Shown here piece after piece: positions 9,989 to 21,597 of a stretch of DNA of 64,000 nucleotides. This stretch comes from Aedes albopictus. Taxonomy: Eukaryota > Arthropoda > Insecta > Diptera > Culicidae. The stretch lies in assembly GCF_035046485.1 (NCBI RefSeq), contig NC_085138.1, positions 26,976,878-27,040,877 of the forward strand, in the 5' to 3' direction. The notes under the pieces were generated by a model. It made no database searches, was not told the DNA's origin, and worked only from the letters and a program-made list of their open reading frames with translations. Position 1 is the first letter of the stretch, and each line of letters opens with the position of its first letter. Both the position numbers and the translations under genes were made by a program.

Positions 9989-12900
9989 GATAGCTCAGAT
10001 CAATCTTCAGCACAAAAGAACAGCAACGATCAATCTTTGTAGACTTATGCAAAATGGTACAGCCCAAGTGGCGTTAGTCCAAGAACCTTACTTTCGTAAG
10101 GGGAATTTCTATTTAGGAAACCTTGTGAATCCGGTGTTTGCTACTTTCAGTAAAAATGAAATGGCAAACTCACGTGTCATGCCTCGAGCATGTGTGCTTG
10201 TCAACAACGCAATCGTTGCTACACTCATCTCTGAACTAACTACCAGAGATGTATGTGCTATCATAATAGATGTATCTGTTGGAAACCTCAACAGGAAATA
10301 CGTTTATTGTTCGGTTTATTTACCGCATGATGAACCATCCCCTACGGATGCTTTCAAGCAAGTCATTGCATACTGCACTTCAAAAGGCCTTCCGCTAATT
10401 GTTGGTAGTGATGCTAATGCTCACCATATAATCTGGGGCAGCTCAGACATCAATTTGAGAGGCTCCAGTTTGATGGAATACTTGAGTAGTACAGATCTTG
10501 GATTACTTAACATAGGCAACCGCCCAACCTTCATGGTATCTGGTAGAGAGGAAGTGTTAGACATAACGCTTTGCTCTAGCAGAATTAGTCATGAGCTGAC
10601 CAATTGGCATGTGTCAGATGAAGAATCTTTATCTGATCATCGTTACATCTTGTTTGAACATGTGAATTTTACTTCGCAAACTTTGCGTTTCAGGAATCCC
10701 CGGTCAACCAACTGGGATCTCTTTACCGATTTGGTTGCAGCCAAATTTCATGGATACTCACCATCAATTGACACTCCAAGTGATTTAGATGATGCCGTTG
10801 ATACCACAACGGCCTTCATCATGGAAGCTTTTGAAGAAGCCTGCCCTCTGCGGTCTGTGAAGACCACAAGAGGAACCCCTTGGTGGAACTCCGATCTGGC
10901 GAAGCTTAGGAAACAATGTAGAAAGAGTTGGAACAGACGACGTTCGGCTGGATCGGAGGCTTTCAGGTCGGCTCGCAAGGCCTACCAGAAAGCTCTTCGG
11001 TCTGCTGAACGATCCGGCTGGAAAAACCTTTGTACAAATGTTTCCAGTCTGAGTGAAGCCAGTCGATTGAACAAAATCCTTGCAAAATCTAAGGATTTTC
11101 AAGTGAACGGACTTCGTTTGCCAAATGGTGATTTCACTTCCTCTGATGAGGAAGTTTTAGAATGTTTATTCAGTACACACTTCCCCGGATGTGTGGATAT
11201 TACATCTTCGGATGAACCTGATGTCTTTTCTTGTAGTTATGATTCTTTAGCTTCGGCTCGGAGTATCATAACTTTAGAATCGATTGAATGGGCACTTAAT
11301 AGCTTTGCTCCTTTCAAATCTCCTGGGGCAGATGGGATTTATCCTATTTTGCTTCAGAAGGGATTTGATCATTTCAAACATGTTTTGAAACAACTACTTG
11401 TTTGCAGTTTTGCTACAGGGTATATTCCCAAATCCTGGCGGGATATTACTGTGAAGTTTATTCCGAAAGTGGGTCGCGCGTCGTATGAAGAAGCAAAGAG
11501 CTTCAGACCTATCAGTTTGACCTCTTTTCTTCTGAAATGCTTAGAACGCATTGTGGATCATCACATCCGTGATGTTTATCTGGCCAATGTGCCTCTTCAT
11601 GTGAACCAACATGCTTACCAATCTGGAAAGTCCACTGTGACTCTTTTACACAAAGTTGTTTACGATATCGAGAAGGCATTCGCTCAAAAGCAATCCTGCT
11701 TGGGTGTTTTCTTAGATATCGAGGGTGCCTTTGACAACGTGCCTTTCGATGCCATATTGGAAGCCGCACGGGGTCATGGTATATCTCCAATGATTTCCAA
11801 TTGGATTCACCAAATGCTCAAAAACCGACATCTCTTCTCGACATTGCGTCAAGCGGCGATTAGGAAATTGAGTGTTTGTGGATGTCCCCAAGGGGGAGTC
11901 TTATCACCACTTTTATGGAATCTCGTAGCAGATACGCTATTGAGGCAACTCAATAATAGCGGTTTTCCTACTTATGGTTTTGCCGACGACTACCTAACAT
12001 TGTTAGTCGGTATGTGCATCAGCACCCTTTTCGACCTGATGCAAAACGCTCTTCAGGTAGTTGAGGGTTGGTGTCGCCAATATGGCCTTTCGGTAAATCC
12101 GAGTAAAACATCTATTGTTCTTTTCACGGAAAAGCGAAACCGTAATGGTGTTCGAACTTTACGTCTCTTTGATTCTGAAATCAATGTGACTGAACAGGTA
12201 AAGTACGTTGGAGTCATTCTTGATTCCAAGCTTTCCTGGACACCTCATGTTGAGTTCAGAATCAAGAAAGCTTGTATGGCCTTCGGGCAATGCCGGCGAA
12301 CCTTTGGTACAACTTGGGGTCTAAAACCCAAGTATATCAAATGGATCTACACAACTGTTGTTCGGCCAATATTGGCCTATGGATGTCTTGTGTGGTGGCA
12401 AAAGGGCGAAGTGAGAACGGTCCAATCAAAGTTAGGCCATCTCCAAAGGATGTGCTTAATGGCGATGTCTGGAGCGTTCTCTTCAACTCCCACGGCAGCG
12501 CTCGAAGTTCTCTTTGACGTTGTCCCACTACACATTCATCTCAAACAAGAAGCACTTTCTTGCACTTACCGTCTATGGGTACTCGGTTTACTAGAGGAAA
12601 CTCCTGTGAACCGCAGTTCAACACACACCTCGTTGTTTCCACTTTTGGTGAATTGGGACAAAGTTGTCCTTGCTCCAAGTGATCTTACAATTGCTTGTAA
12701 TTTTCCATATAGGACATTTTCCACGAAATTCCCTTCCCGGGAAGAGTGGACATCTGGTTATCTGGAGAGAAGTATTTCAGACGGCATCGTATGTTACACT
12801 GATGGCTCCCTTCTAGAAGGTCGAGCAGGTGCTGGTGTTTATTCTCGTGAACTAAGGCTGTATCAGTCTTATTCACTTGGCAGACACTGCACCGTTTTTC

Positions 12901-13619
12901 AGGCCGAAATCTTTGCTCTTATGTGCGGAGTGCAATCAGCACTTCAGCAGCACGTAATGGGCAAAGTAATATACTTCTGTTCAGATAGCCAGGCTGCTAT
13001 TAAAGCACTTGCTTCGGCCAACTCCAGGTCGAAGATAGTTATCGCTTGTCGAACTCAAATTGAGGAGCTGAATTCAGCAAACGCTGTTCACCTTGTATGG
13101 GTACCTGGCCATTCTTCCATCGCTGGAAATGAATTGGCTGATGAGTTAGCTCGCACTGGAGCATCACATGACTTCATTGGCCCTGAGCCAGCTATTCCGG
13201 TATCCAAGTGTTGGGTGAAGCTTCAGATTGACACCTGGGCTTCCACTCAGCACAAACAATACTGGAATAGTTTGGAGTCATGTCGTCAAACAAAATTGTA
13301 TTGTACTGAGCCATCTCTAGGGGTGGCAAAGTATCTAACAAATCTGTCAAAGCAGAATTGCAGCATGCTGGTCAAAGCATTGACTGGCCACTGCCGACTC
13401 AGTTATCACATGGCGAATATTCAGCAAGCTGATTCATTTGCATGTGATAGCTGTGAATCCGATTATGGAACTTCGTATCATTTAATATGTAACTGTCCAG
13501 CTTTTGCGCAATTGCGTTTCCGAGTACTCGGGAAACACTTATTAAGTGAAACTGACTTCAGAAACCTGAATCTTCAGGACGTTCTGTTGTTCTTGACCCG
13601 CTGTGGTAAAGAGCTATAG
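9975..13619 (+). CDS. LOA/Lian-like polyprotein: endonuclease, RT, RNase H
   Basis: This single ORF of ~1214 codons drives target-primed reverse transcription. An APE-type endonuclease occupies roughly residues 1-230 (RIAQINLQHKR, ALVQEP, GSDANAHH, LDITLCSS, SDHRYI). The reverse transcriptase is at about 430-720 (FKSPGADGIYP, FRPISLTSFLLKCLE, GVFLDIEGAFDNVPF, GCPQGGVLSPLLWN; catalytic YGFADDY near 665). RNase H is at about 935-1060 (CYTDGS near 939, FQAEIFAL, CSDSQAA, WVPGHSSIAGNELADELA). The C-terminal CDSCESDYGTSYHLICNC near 1156 is a putative zinc motif. The frame has an in-frame TAA at 9954-9956 and no ATG until about residue 25, so translation begins at GTG 9975, at that internal ATG, or by coupling with the upstream ORF. 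The frame is intact throughout. The second copy at 52538 is the broken relative. Confidence 0.9.
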   Translation: MATVRIAQINLQHKRTATINLCRLMQNGTAQVALVQEPYFRKGNFYLGNLVNPVFATFSKNEMANSRVMPRACVLVNNAIVATLISELTTRDVCAIIIDVSVGNLNRKYVYCSVYLPHDEPSPTDAFKQVIAYCTSKGLPLIVGSDANAHHIIWGSSDINLRGSSLMEYLSSTDLGLLNIGNRPTFMVSGREEVLDITLCSSRISHELTNWHVSDEESLSDHRYILFEHVNFTSQTLRFRNPRSTNWDLFTDLVAAKFHGYSPSIDTPSDLDDAVDTTTAFIMEAFEEACPLRSVKTTRGTPWWNSDLAKLRKQCRKSWNRRRSAGSEAFRSARKAYQKALRSAERSGWKNLCTNVSSLSEASRLNKILAKSKDFQVNGLRLPNGDFTSSDEEVLECLFSTHFPGCVDITSSDEPDVFSCSYDSLASARSIITLESIEWALNSFAPFKSPGADGIYPILLQKGFDHFKHVLKQLLVCSFATGYIPKSWRDITVKFIPKVGRASYEEAKSFRPISLTSFLLKCLERIVDHHIRDVYLANVPLHVNQHAYQSGKSTVTLLHKVVYDIEKAFAQKQSCLGVFLDIEGAFDNVPFDAILEAARGHGISPMISNWIHQMLKNRHLFSTLRQAAIRKLSVCGCPQGGVLSPLLWNLVADTLLRQLNNSGFPTYGFADDYLTLLVGMCISTLFDLMQNALQVVEGWCRQYGLSVNPSKTSIVLFTEKRNRNGVRTLRLFDSEINVTEQVKYVGVILDSKLSWTPHVEFRIKKACMAFGQCRRTFGTTWGLKPKYIKWIYTTVVRPILAYGCLVWWQKGEVRTVQSKLGHLQRMCLMAMSGAFSSTPTAALEVLFDVVPLHIHLKQEALSCTYRLWVLGLLEETPVNRSSTHTSLFPLLVNWDKVVLAPSDLTIACNFPYRTFSTKFPSREEWTSGYLERSISDGIVCYTDGSLLEGRAGAGVYSRELRLYQSYSLGRHCTVFQAEIFALMCGVQSALQQHVMGKVIYFCSDSQAAIKALASANSRSKIVIACRTQIEELNSANAVHLVWVPGHSSIAGNELADELARTGASHDFIGPEPAIPVSKCWVKLQIDTWASTQHKQYWNSLESCRQTKLYCTEPSLGVAKYLTNLSKQNCSMLVKALTGHCRLSYHMANIQQADSFACDSCESDYGTSYHLICNCPAFAQLRFRVLGKHLLSETDFRNLNLQDVLLFLTRCGKEL

Positions 13620-13923
13620 GCTCTCTTTACGCTTTATGCATTATCACAGTGCCCTTCTCAGGGCGCTGTTCAAACCCATTGTGGCACGCTTATGCGTTAT
13701 TACAGTGTCCTTTTCAGGACGCTATGTGAACCCATTGTGGTACGCTTTTGCGAGTATGACGATCCTATTCCCTTACCTGTCCTTTCCCATGTCCTATCCT
13801 TTTTCCTTCCCTTTTCCGTCAGGTAAATGATGAATAGGCTCGTGTTCATGGCGATGGCACAAATTTCCCAAATGGAGGAGAACGTGCCTCTAGAGCCGAC
13901 CTACTGATACCTGATACCTGATA

Positions 13924-14254
13924 TACAGAGACATCTTTCGAAGAGTACTTAGGATTTATACAACTAAACTTTTTGAGATTTTTGACCAAACATGTAATAA
14001 TAAATATCTTAGCCGTCTGTCAACCGATTTCGGTTACCCTGGCACCAAATGAAAGCTACAATATTCTAGTAGAACCCTATACAATTTCATTAGGATTGGA
14101 CATTTGATTACCGAGATATCTTTCAAAGAGTACTTGGGAGTAATACAGGTTAACTTTTTGAAAGATTTTGGACCAAGGGTACCATAATAAATATCTCAGC
14201 CCTCTGTCAACCGATTTGGGTTCGCTAAGCACCAAATGAAAGCTACAATATCCT
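13924..14254. repeat. 331-bp target-site duplication, 3' copy (LOA copy 1)
   Basis: Matches 9071-9401 over its whole length as read by eye, and starts immediately after the TGATACC tail. See the 5' copy for the argument that this is a duplication rather than a neighbouring satellite unit. Confidence 0.85.
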
Positions 14255-17200
14255 TGTATAAGGCCCTGAAATTTTATTTCGATTCGACATTTGATTACTG
14301 AGATATCTTACGAAGAATATTTCAATAAATTCTTTTTACCCTTCTTACACCCATAAGAAGGGCATAAATATCGCTCGAAAAACCGACTTTCGATCCGAGG
14401 CCCGGAGGGCCGAGTCTCATATACCAATGAACTCAGCTCGACGAACTGAGCAAATGTCTGTATGTGTGTGTGTGTGTATGTGTGTATGTGTGTATGTGTG
14501 TGTGTGTGTGTATGTGCGTTACAAAAAAAAGTCACGCACGTTTCTCAGCCGTCTGTCAACCGATTTGAGTTCTCTTGGAAGCAAATGAAAGCTACTACAT
14601 CCTAGTAGAACGCTGTTGAATTTTTTTCCGATTGGACGTTTGGTTACCGAGATATCTCTCGAAGAGTACTTATGAGTCATACTTCTAAACTTTTTAAGAT
14701 TTTTGACCAAGTGTATCATAATAAATATTTCGGCCGTTTGTCAATCGATTTAAGTTCTCTTGGCACCAAATGAAAGCTACAGCATCCTAGTAGATCACCC
14801 AGAAATTTTATTTCGATTGGACATTTGGTTACAGAGATATCTTTCGAAGAGTACTTAGGATTTATACAACTAAACTTTTTGAGATTTTTGACCAAACATG
14901 TAATAATAAATATCTTAGCCGTCTGTCAACCGATTTCGGTTACCCTGGCACCAAATGAAAGCTACAATATTCTAGTAGAACCCTATACAATTTCATTAGG
15001 ATTGGACATTTGATTACCGAGATATCTTTCAAAGAGTACTTGGGAGTAATACAGGTTAACTTTTTGAAAGATTTTGGACCAAGGGTACCATAATAAATAT
15101 CTCAGCCATCTGTCAACCGATTTGGGTTCGCTAAGCACCAAATGAAAGCTACAATATCCTTGTATAAGGCCCTGAAATTTTATTTCGATTCGACATTTGA
15201 TTACTGAGATATCTTACGAAGAATATTTCAATAAATTCTTTTTACCCTTCTTACACCCATAAGAAGGGTATAAATATCGCTCGAAAAACCGACTTTCGAT
15301 CCGAGGCCCGGAGGGCCGAGTCTCATATACCAATGAACTCAGCTCGACGAACTGAGCAAATGTCTGTATGTGTGTGTGTGTGTATGTGTGTATGTGTGTG
15401 TGTGTGTATGTGCGTTACAAAAAAAAGTCACGCACGTTTCTCAGCCGTCTGTCAACCGATTTGAGTTCTCTTGGAAGCAAATGAAAGCTACTACATCCTA
15501 GTAGAACGCTATTGAATTTTTTTCCGATTGGACGTTTGGTTACCGAGATATCTCTCGAAGAGTACATACATAATATGAGTCATACTTCTAAACTTTTTAA
15601 GATTTTTGACCAAGTGTATCATAATAAATATTTCGGCCGTTTGTCAATCGATTTAAGTTCTCTTGGCACCAAATGAAAGCTACAGCATCCTAGTAGATCA
15701 CCCAGAAATTTTATTTCGATTGGACATTTGGTTACAGAGACATCTTTCGAAGAGTACTTAGGATTTATACAACTAAACTTTTTGAGATTTTTGACCAAAC
15801 ATGTAATAATAAATATCTTAGCCGTCTGTCAACCGATTTCGGTTACCCTGGCACCAAATGAAAGCTACAATATTCTAGTAGAACCCTATACAATTTCATT
15901 AGGATTGGACATTTGATTACCGAGATATCTTTCAAAGAGTACTTGGGAGTAATACAGGTTAACTTTTTGAAAGATTTTGGACCAAGGGTACCATAATAAA
16001 TATCTCAGCCATCTGTCAACCGATTTGGGTTCGCTAAGCACCAAATGAAAGCTACAATATCCTTGTATAAGGCCCTAAAATTTTATTTCGATTCGACATT
16101 TGATTACTGAGATATCTTACGAAGAATATTTCAATAAATTCTTTTTTACCCTTCTTACACCCATAAGAAGGGTATAAATATCGCTCGAAAAACCGACTTT
16201 CGATCCGAGGCCCGGAGGGCCGAGTCTCATATACCAATGAACTCAGCTCGACGAACTGAGCAAATGTCTGTATGTGTGTGTGTGTATGTGTGTGTGTGTG
16301 TATGTGCGTTACAAAAAAAAGTCACGCACGTTTCTCAGCCGTCTGTCAACCGATTTGAGTTCTCTTGGAAGCAAATGAAAGCTACTACATCCTAGTAGAA
16401 CGCTATTGATTTTTTTTTCGATTGGACGTTTGGTTACCGAGATATCTCTCGAAGAGTACTTATGAGTCATACTTCTAAACTTTTTAAGATTTTTGACCAA
16501 GTGTATCATAATAAATATTTCGGCCGTTTGTCAATCGATTTAAGTTCTCTTGGCACCAAATGAAAGCTACAGCATCCTAGTAGATCACCCAGAAACTTTA
16601 TTTCGATTGGACATTTGGTTACAGAGATATCTTTCGAAGAGTACTTCAGATTTATACAACTAAACCTTTTGAGATTTTTGACCAAAATTATCATAATAAA
16701 TATCTTAGCCGTCTGTCAACCGATTTCGGTTATCCTGGCACCAAATAAAAGCTACAACATTCTAGTAGAACCCTATACAATTTCATTAGGATTGGACATT
16801 TGGTTACCGAGATATCTTTCAAAGAGTACTTGGGAGTAATACAAGTTAACTTTTTGAGAGATGTTTGACCAAGGGTAAGGGTACCATAATAAATATCTCA
16901 GCCGCCTGTCAACTGATTTGGATTCTCTATGCACCAAATGAAAGCTACAATATGCTTGTATAAGGCCCTGAAATTTTATTTCGATTCGACATTTAATTAC
17001 TGAGATATCTTACGAGGAGTATTTCAATAAATTCTTTTTACCCTTCTTACACCCATAAGAAGGGTATAAATATCGCTCGAAAAACCGACTTTCGATCCGA
17101 GGCCCGGAGGGCCGAGTCTCATATACTAATGAACTCAGCTCGACGAACTGAGCAAATGTCTGTATGTGTGTGTGTGTGTGTATGTGTGTATGTGTGTATG

Positions 17201-17960
17201 TGTGTATGTGTGTGTGTGTGTATGTGCGTTACAAAAAAAAGTCACGCACGTATCTCAGCCGTCTGTCAACCGATTTGAGTTCTCTTGGAAACAAATGAAA
17301 GCTACTACATCCTAGTAGAACGCTATTGAATTTTTTTCCGATTGGACGTTTGGTTACCGAGATATCTCTCGAAGAGTACTTATGAGTCATACTTCTAAAC
17401 TTTTTAAGATTTTTGACCAAGTGTATCATAATAAATATTTCGGCCGTTTGTCAATCGATTTAAGTTCTCTTGGCACCAAATGAAAGCTACAGCATCCTAG
17501 TAGATCACCCAGAAATTTTATTTCGATTGGACATTTGGTTACAGAGACATCTTTCGAAGAGTACTTAGGATTTATACAACTAAACTTTTTGAGATTTTTG
17601 ACCAAACATGTAATAATAAATATCTTCGCCGTCTGTCAACCGATTTCGGTTACCCTGGCACCAAATGAAAGCTACAATATTCTAGTAGAACCCTATACAA
17701 TTTCATTAGGATTGGACATTTGGTTACCGAGATATCTTTCAAAGAGTACTTGGGAGTAATACAAGTTAACTTTTTGAGAGATGTTTGACCAAGGGTAAGG
17801 GTACCATAATAAATATCTCAGCCGCCTGTCAACTGATTTGGATTCTCTATGCACCAAATGAAAGCTACAATATGCTTGTATAAGGCCCTGAAATTTTATT
17901 TCGATTCGACATTTGATTACTGAGATATCTTACGAGGAGTATTTCAATAAATTCTTTTTT
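13924..17960. repeat. higher-order satellite, right block
   Basis: Hairpin starts at 14338, 15244, 16148 and 17040 give periods of 906, 904 and 892 bp. Each unit has about four ~187-bp monomers (CAGCCGTC-type starts near 14546, 14732, 14920 and 15106). Units differ by a few bases and by the length of the TG tract. Each has TATAAATA directly after the hairpin, except 14338, which reads GGGCATAAAT. The array ends at AATAAATTCTTTTT, where the 650-bp dimer begins. Confidence 0.88.
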
Positions 17961-20570
17961 TTATTATATTCACTTGTTATCGTGCATTTGTTTTTGACCA
18001 GTCTATGGGAAATTATTTTTGAATAAATGATGCTGACCTCATACAAAGTGTAAGGACTGTTCAATTTATAAAACGGACACCTTGCTTGTGCGATATCTTT
18101 TTTATTTTGCAATAAAATCATTATCAGTTTTTTGCATAACTTTCTATAGCTATTCTCAAATGTAGGAAAAATATAACATAAAGCAAAATTTTCTTTATTG
18201 TATAACTGAAACGGTTTTCGTAAAACATCAATAAAACCCATTTCTCAAATTTCGGCATTACTTTTTACATACCTAACATGCACATATTCTTGAAGTTTTT
18301 AATTAATTGGAATCTTGTACTATTCTACTAAAGGTAAAGCTCAAAAGTTGATCAGTAATAATGCACCAAGCAGTTTCCAGCTTGATATAGTGAGTTGCCT
18401 TGTTTTCACAGAAATTTTTAAAAAATGTTCATTTAAGTCCTGTGTTGCAATAGCATCACGGATTGGGCTAAAAATTTGTCCAGAGTAGTAGAATATTGCT
18501 CTCTAAATGATACAGAAGAAAAATTTACTTTCAATTGTATTTTTCATCAAAAATTTAATCCATAAAGATGGTCATATTAAAAAATGTCATACTTTTCATT
18601 GTCACTGATGCAGATTTTCGACTCCAGCAAATCTTGTTATTATTTATTTTCAACAAAGTTGGTCCTATGTTATTGTACACCTTATTTAATAATAATCTGA
18701 TGCAAAGTTTTTATTTCCAACATCATTGTTATGCAAAATTTGCATTAGGTGTCATTGTTATTTGCAAGAACCTTCAAAGAACGAAACTGTTTTGATTGCT
18801 GTGTCTGTAATGGCGCACAGTAACCAAACCAACAATGTTATTAAGAAGCAGTTTTCTGCATTTAAAACCTCATTATTTCCACTTTCGACTGGACGCATAA
18901 AAAAATTGATTATTTATTATTTAAATACTCTTTTTGCTTTACAAATGAATTTTATTCAAAAAATTGAATCTCACTTGAGACTTGAATATCTCAACACTTA
19001 ATTTTACAATTGCGTTTAAATTTTGCTAGCATGTTTATTACTCATGCTGCAGCTGCATGGCACATACTTTTCTATTATTAGAAACGATATATCATATCTG
19101 AACAGTAATTTTATATATATTTTCAATTTTCAGCAATCGAAAAATTCACCTCATTTAACACCTGGCCGATTTTCTATTAGATAAAACTATTTTTATTCGA
19201 TTCAAAAATGATTACTATAATGAAAGATGATGTACTGAACAACGAAGCAAGGGTGGTTAAATTTGAACTATGCGTTTTGTTTTTATAGCCTTGTAAAGTT
19301 GTCCGTTTTATAAATTGAACAGTCCTTATACTAGCAGGTTATTGTTTTCAACAAAATTATAAATAACAAATTACTAATACACAGGAATTTTATGGAAACT
19401 AACAATATGTTAAATGAAAGCTTTGAAGAACCAGACAGCCAAAATAACTAGCTAATGCCAAAACTGATTAACTTAGTAGATATATCATTTTTGTCGTTTT
19501 TACACCATAACCATGAACACCAAGTACTTCGGAGCTAATTTAATAGACTGATTTAGACAAAGTATATCTCGCTGATTTTCTTACCCATTTGTTAATCGAT
19601 TCAAGATCTTTTAGCAGTTAATAAAAGATACAAAATTCCAGAATATGAAAGCTATTTTTTAAATATTCCATTTAAGACTCTAGGAAGTGTCTGGCATTTC
19701 TGGTAGTTTAGTCCATGGTCCATGATGCTATTTTGGAAACCAATCCACTAGATGCCAAATCCACAATATTTTCTAGAACTTTTGGTCAATTCCACAAAAC
19801 AAATATGTTAAATACAAATAATACAACAATAATTTTAATAAGTGTAAGAAGGGTTCTGTGCACCAACGGTGGATTAAATCGGGTTTTTTATTATTATATT
19901 CGTTTGTTTTCTTGCATGAGCTTTTGACCAGTCTATGGGAAATTATTGTTCAATCAATAATGCTGACCTCATATAAAGTGTATACTAGCAGGATATTGTT
20001 TTCAATAAAATTATAAATAACAAATTACAAATAAACAGGAATTCTATGAAAACTAACAATATGTTAAATGAAAGCTTTGAATTTATGTATTGTGGGAAAT
20101 ATGCATGAACTGGGCAGCCAAAATAACTAGCTTATTCCAAAACTGATTAGCATAGATATATTATTTTTGTCCTTTTTACACCATAACCATGAATACCAAG
20201 TACTTCGGAGCTAATTTATTCGACTGATTAAGAGATATTAGACAAAGTGTATCTCGCTGATTTTCTTATCCATTTGTTAATCGATTCAAGATCTTTTGGC
20301 AGTTAACAAAAGATACAATATTCCAGAATATGTAAGCTATTTTTTTTAAATTTCACACAAGATTCTAGAAGGTGTCTGGCATTTCTGGTAGTCAAGTCCA
20401 TGGTCTATGATGCTATTTTGGAAACCAATCCACTAGATGCCAAATCCACAATATTTTCTGGAACTTTTGATCCATCACACAAAATAAATGTTAAATACAA
20501 ATAATACAACAATAGTTTTAATAAGTGTAAGAATGGTTCTGTTCACCATAGGTGGATTAAATCGGTTTTT
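17956..20570. repeat. ~650-bp tandem dimer
   Basis: Unit 1 is 17956-18052 plus 19327-19882; unit 2 is about 19883-20570. Both begin TTTTTTATTATATTC, share GACCAGTCTATGGGAAATTA, GCTGACCTCATA-AAAGTG and CACTAGATGCCAAATCCACA, and end GGTGGATTAAATCGG. Unit 1 is split by the MITE at 18053. No coding potential. It lies inside the 13-kb inverted-repeat structure. Confidence 0.8.
18053..19326. mobile_element. TA-flanked foldback MITE, copy 2 (1274 bp)
   Basis: AGGACTGTTCAATTTATAAA at 18053 recurs inverted at 19307-19326, with the arms continuing to about 31 bp. TA flanks both ends. The sister tandem unit at 19971-19990 (AAAGTG-TA-TACTAGCAGG) is the unoccupied site, so the ends and the 2-bp duplication are directly demonstrated. 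No transposase is visible; it is non-autonomous. Confidence 0.9.
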
Positions 20571-21165
20571 TTTATGAGGTGTGTAACAATTGAAGAGTTT
20601 TTAAGGTGTGCAACAATTGGCGAATTACCCGACGAATTTTATGAAAATAACCCAATCCATCTGCACCAGCATACGTCGTGGAACTTCCTACTTCGCATCA
20701 TTGGTTGATGGATTTGGGATCGCACAGCCTGTACTCTTTGATATCTTCGTCGAAACCAGTCAGGATACACTCTTGGGACTTCGGATCCCTTTTCTTCCAC
20801 TTCGGCTTGAATACCATCACGTGGGACAGGTTTGGCTTCGTTTCCTTGAGGGGTAACGTCGTGACCCTGAGTTGGAGATCAATTCAGCAAATAAACAGCC
20901 GTCGAGACAGCTTCCGCCCAGCAGGTTTGTGGTAGTCCTGCTTCGTACAACATGCACCGATCACGCTCCACAATCGATCGGTTTGCTCGCTCTGCTATGC
21001 CATTCTGCTCCGGAGTGTACTCGTTCGTCATTTGGTGCCTTTTGCCGGGCTGTTTCAGGTACGCCTCGAAACCACGGTCCACGTGTTCCTCCCTGTTGTC
21101 GGTTCTTTGAGCTTCCTCCTGGATTTCCGTTCCGCCATCACATGGAATTCTTTGAACACTGACAT

Positions 21166-21288
21166 AGAGCCGCATCAAAATGAGAGTGAGACTGCGCGTC
21201 CATAGAATTTTCGTGGATTTGCTATTGTTGATATTCTTCTTTGCGGCTTCGCACACGCGCACTCTCACGCGTAACTATAACGGCGCCC
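21166..21288. mobile_element. short foldback MITE with AGNGYGCCG termini, copy 1
   Basis: The arms AGAGCCGCATC...GAGAGTGAGACTGCGCGTCC and, inverted, AGGGCGCCGTTATAGTTACG...GAGAGTGCGCGTG enclose a core with TTTTCGTGGATTTGCT. It interrupts the integrase frame of the copia remnant. A second copy is at 23143-23273. Confidence 0.7.
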
Positions 21289-21484
21289 TTAGACTTCTAC
21301 TTGAAGAAATACACCCACATGCGCTGGGAGTTGTTATCTACGAAAACAATGTTGTATCGACTACCTCCCAGGGGAGTCACCTCCATTGGTCCGCACAAAT
21401 TGGAAATCGGAATGAACGACATCCAATTTCTCGGCAGCACGGGAGCCTTGTTTGCTGAACGGATGCCGACACTGCTTACCCATA

Positions 21485-21593
21485 GGGCACTGCACTGTTT
21501 TGATTTTGTATGGGATTTTGACGTTTCGTGGCCTTGTTGTTTACAAAATTTCTGTAAGAGTGAAAGAGAAGGAGATAATTTCATGCACTGCCC
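21485..21593. mobile_element. 109-bp MITE, first of a head-to-tail pair
   Basis: Termini are GGGCACTGCACTG and, inverted, GGGCAGTGCATG. The body includes GGATTTTGACGTTTC and GTAAGAGTGAAAGAGAAGGAG. It is inserted in the copia Pro-Ile/Met-Gly-Lys codons at a CATAGG target. CATA lies on the left and TATA on the right, an apparent 4-bp duplication shared with the next copy. Confidence 0.8.
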
Positions 21594-21597
21594 TATA

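Larger units (their letters stand above)
9402..13923 (+). mobile_element. LOA-clade (Lian-like) non-LTR retrotransposon, full length
   Basis: The element is 4522 bp with a ~570-bp 5' region, one long ORF (endonuclease, reverse transcriptase, RNase H, terminal Cys motif), a 3' UTR and a 3' tail of TGATACC repeats (13904-13923) instead of poly-A. The organisation fits LOA-clade LINEs such as Lian of Aedes aegypti. It interrupts a satellite unit and is bracketed by the 331-bp duplication. The uninterrupted ORF suggests a recent and perhaps competent copy. The 3' UTR holds two copies of a ~65-bp repeat (from about 13630) around CAGTGYCCTT and AACCCATTGTGG; the copy at 61000 has fewer. Confidence 0.88.

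Noticed and set aside
11369..12876. Antisense frames within the LOA ORF
   Set aside because: Shadows of a highly biased coding frame, mirrored in copy 2; no family match.
8760..17759. Recurrent ~62-74-residue frames in the satellite (for example starting MVTE or MIHL)
   Set aside because: They recur because the monomer recurs; substitutions and indels show no coding constraint.
13924..17960. CRISPR array
   Set aside because: Repeat and spacer sizes are wrong and the genome is eukaryotic; it is a satellite.
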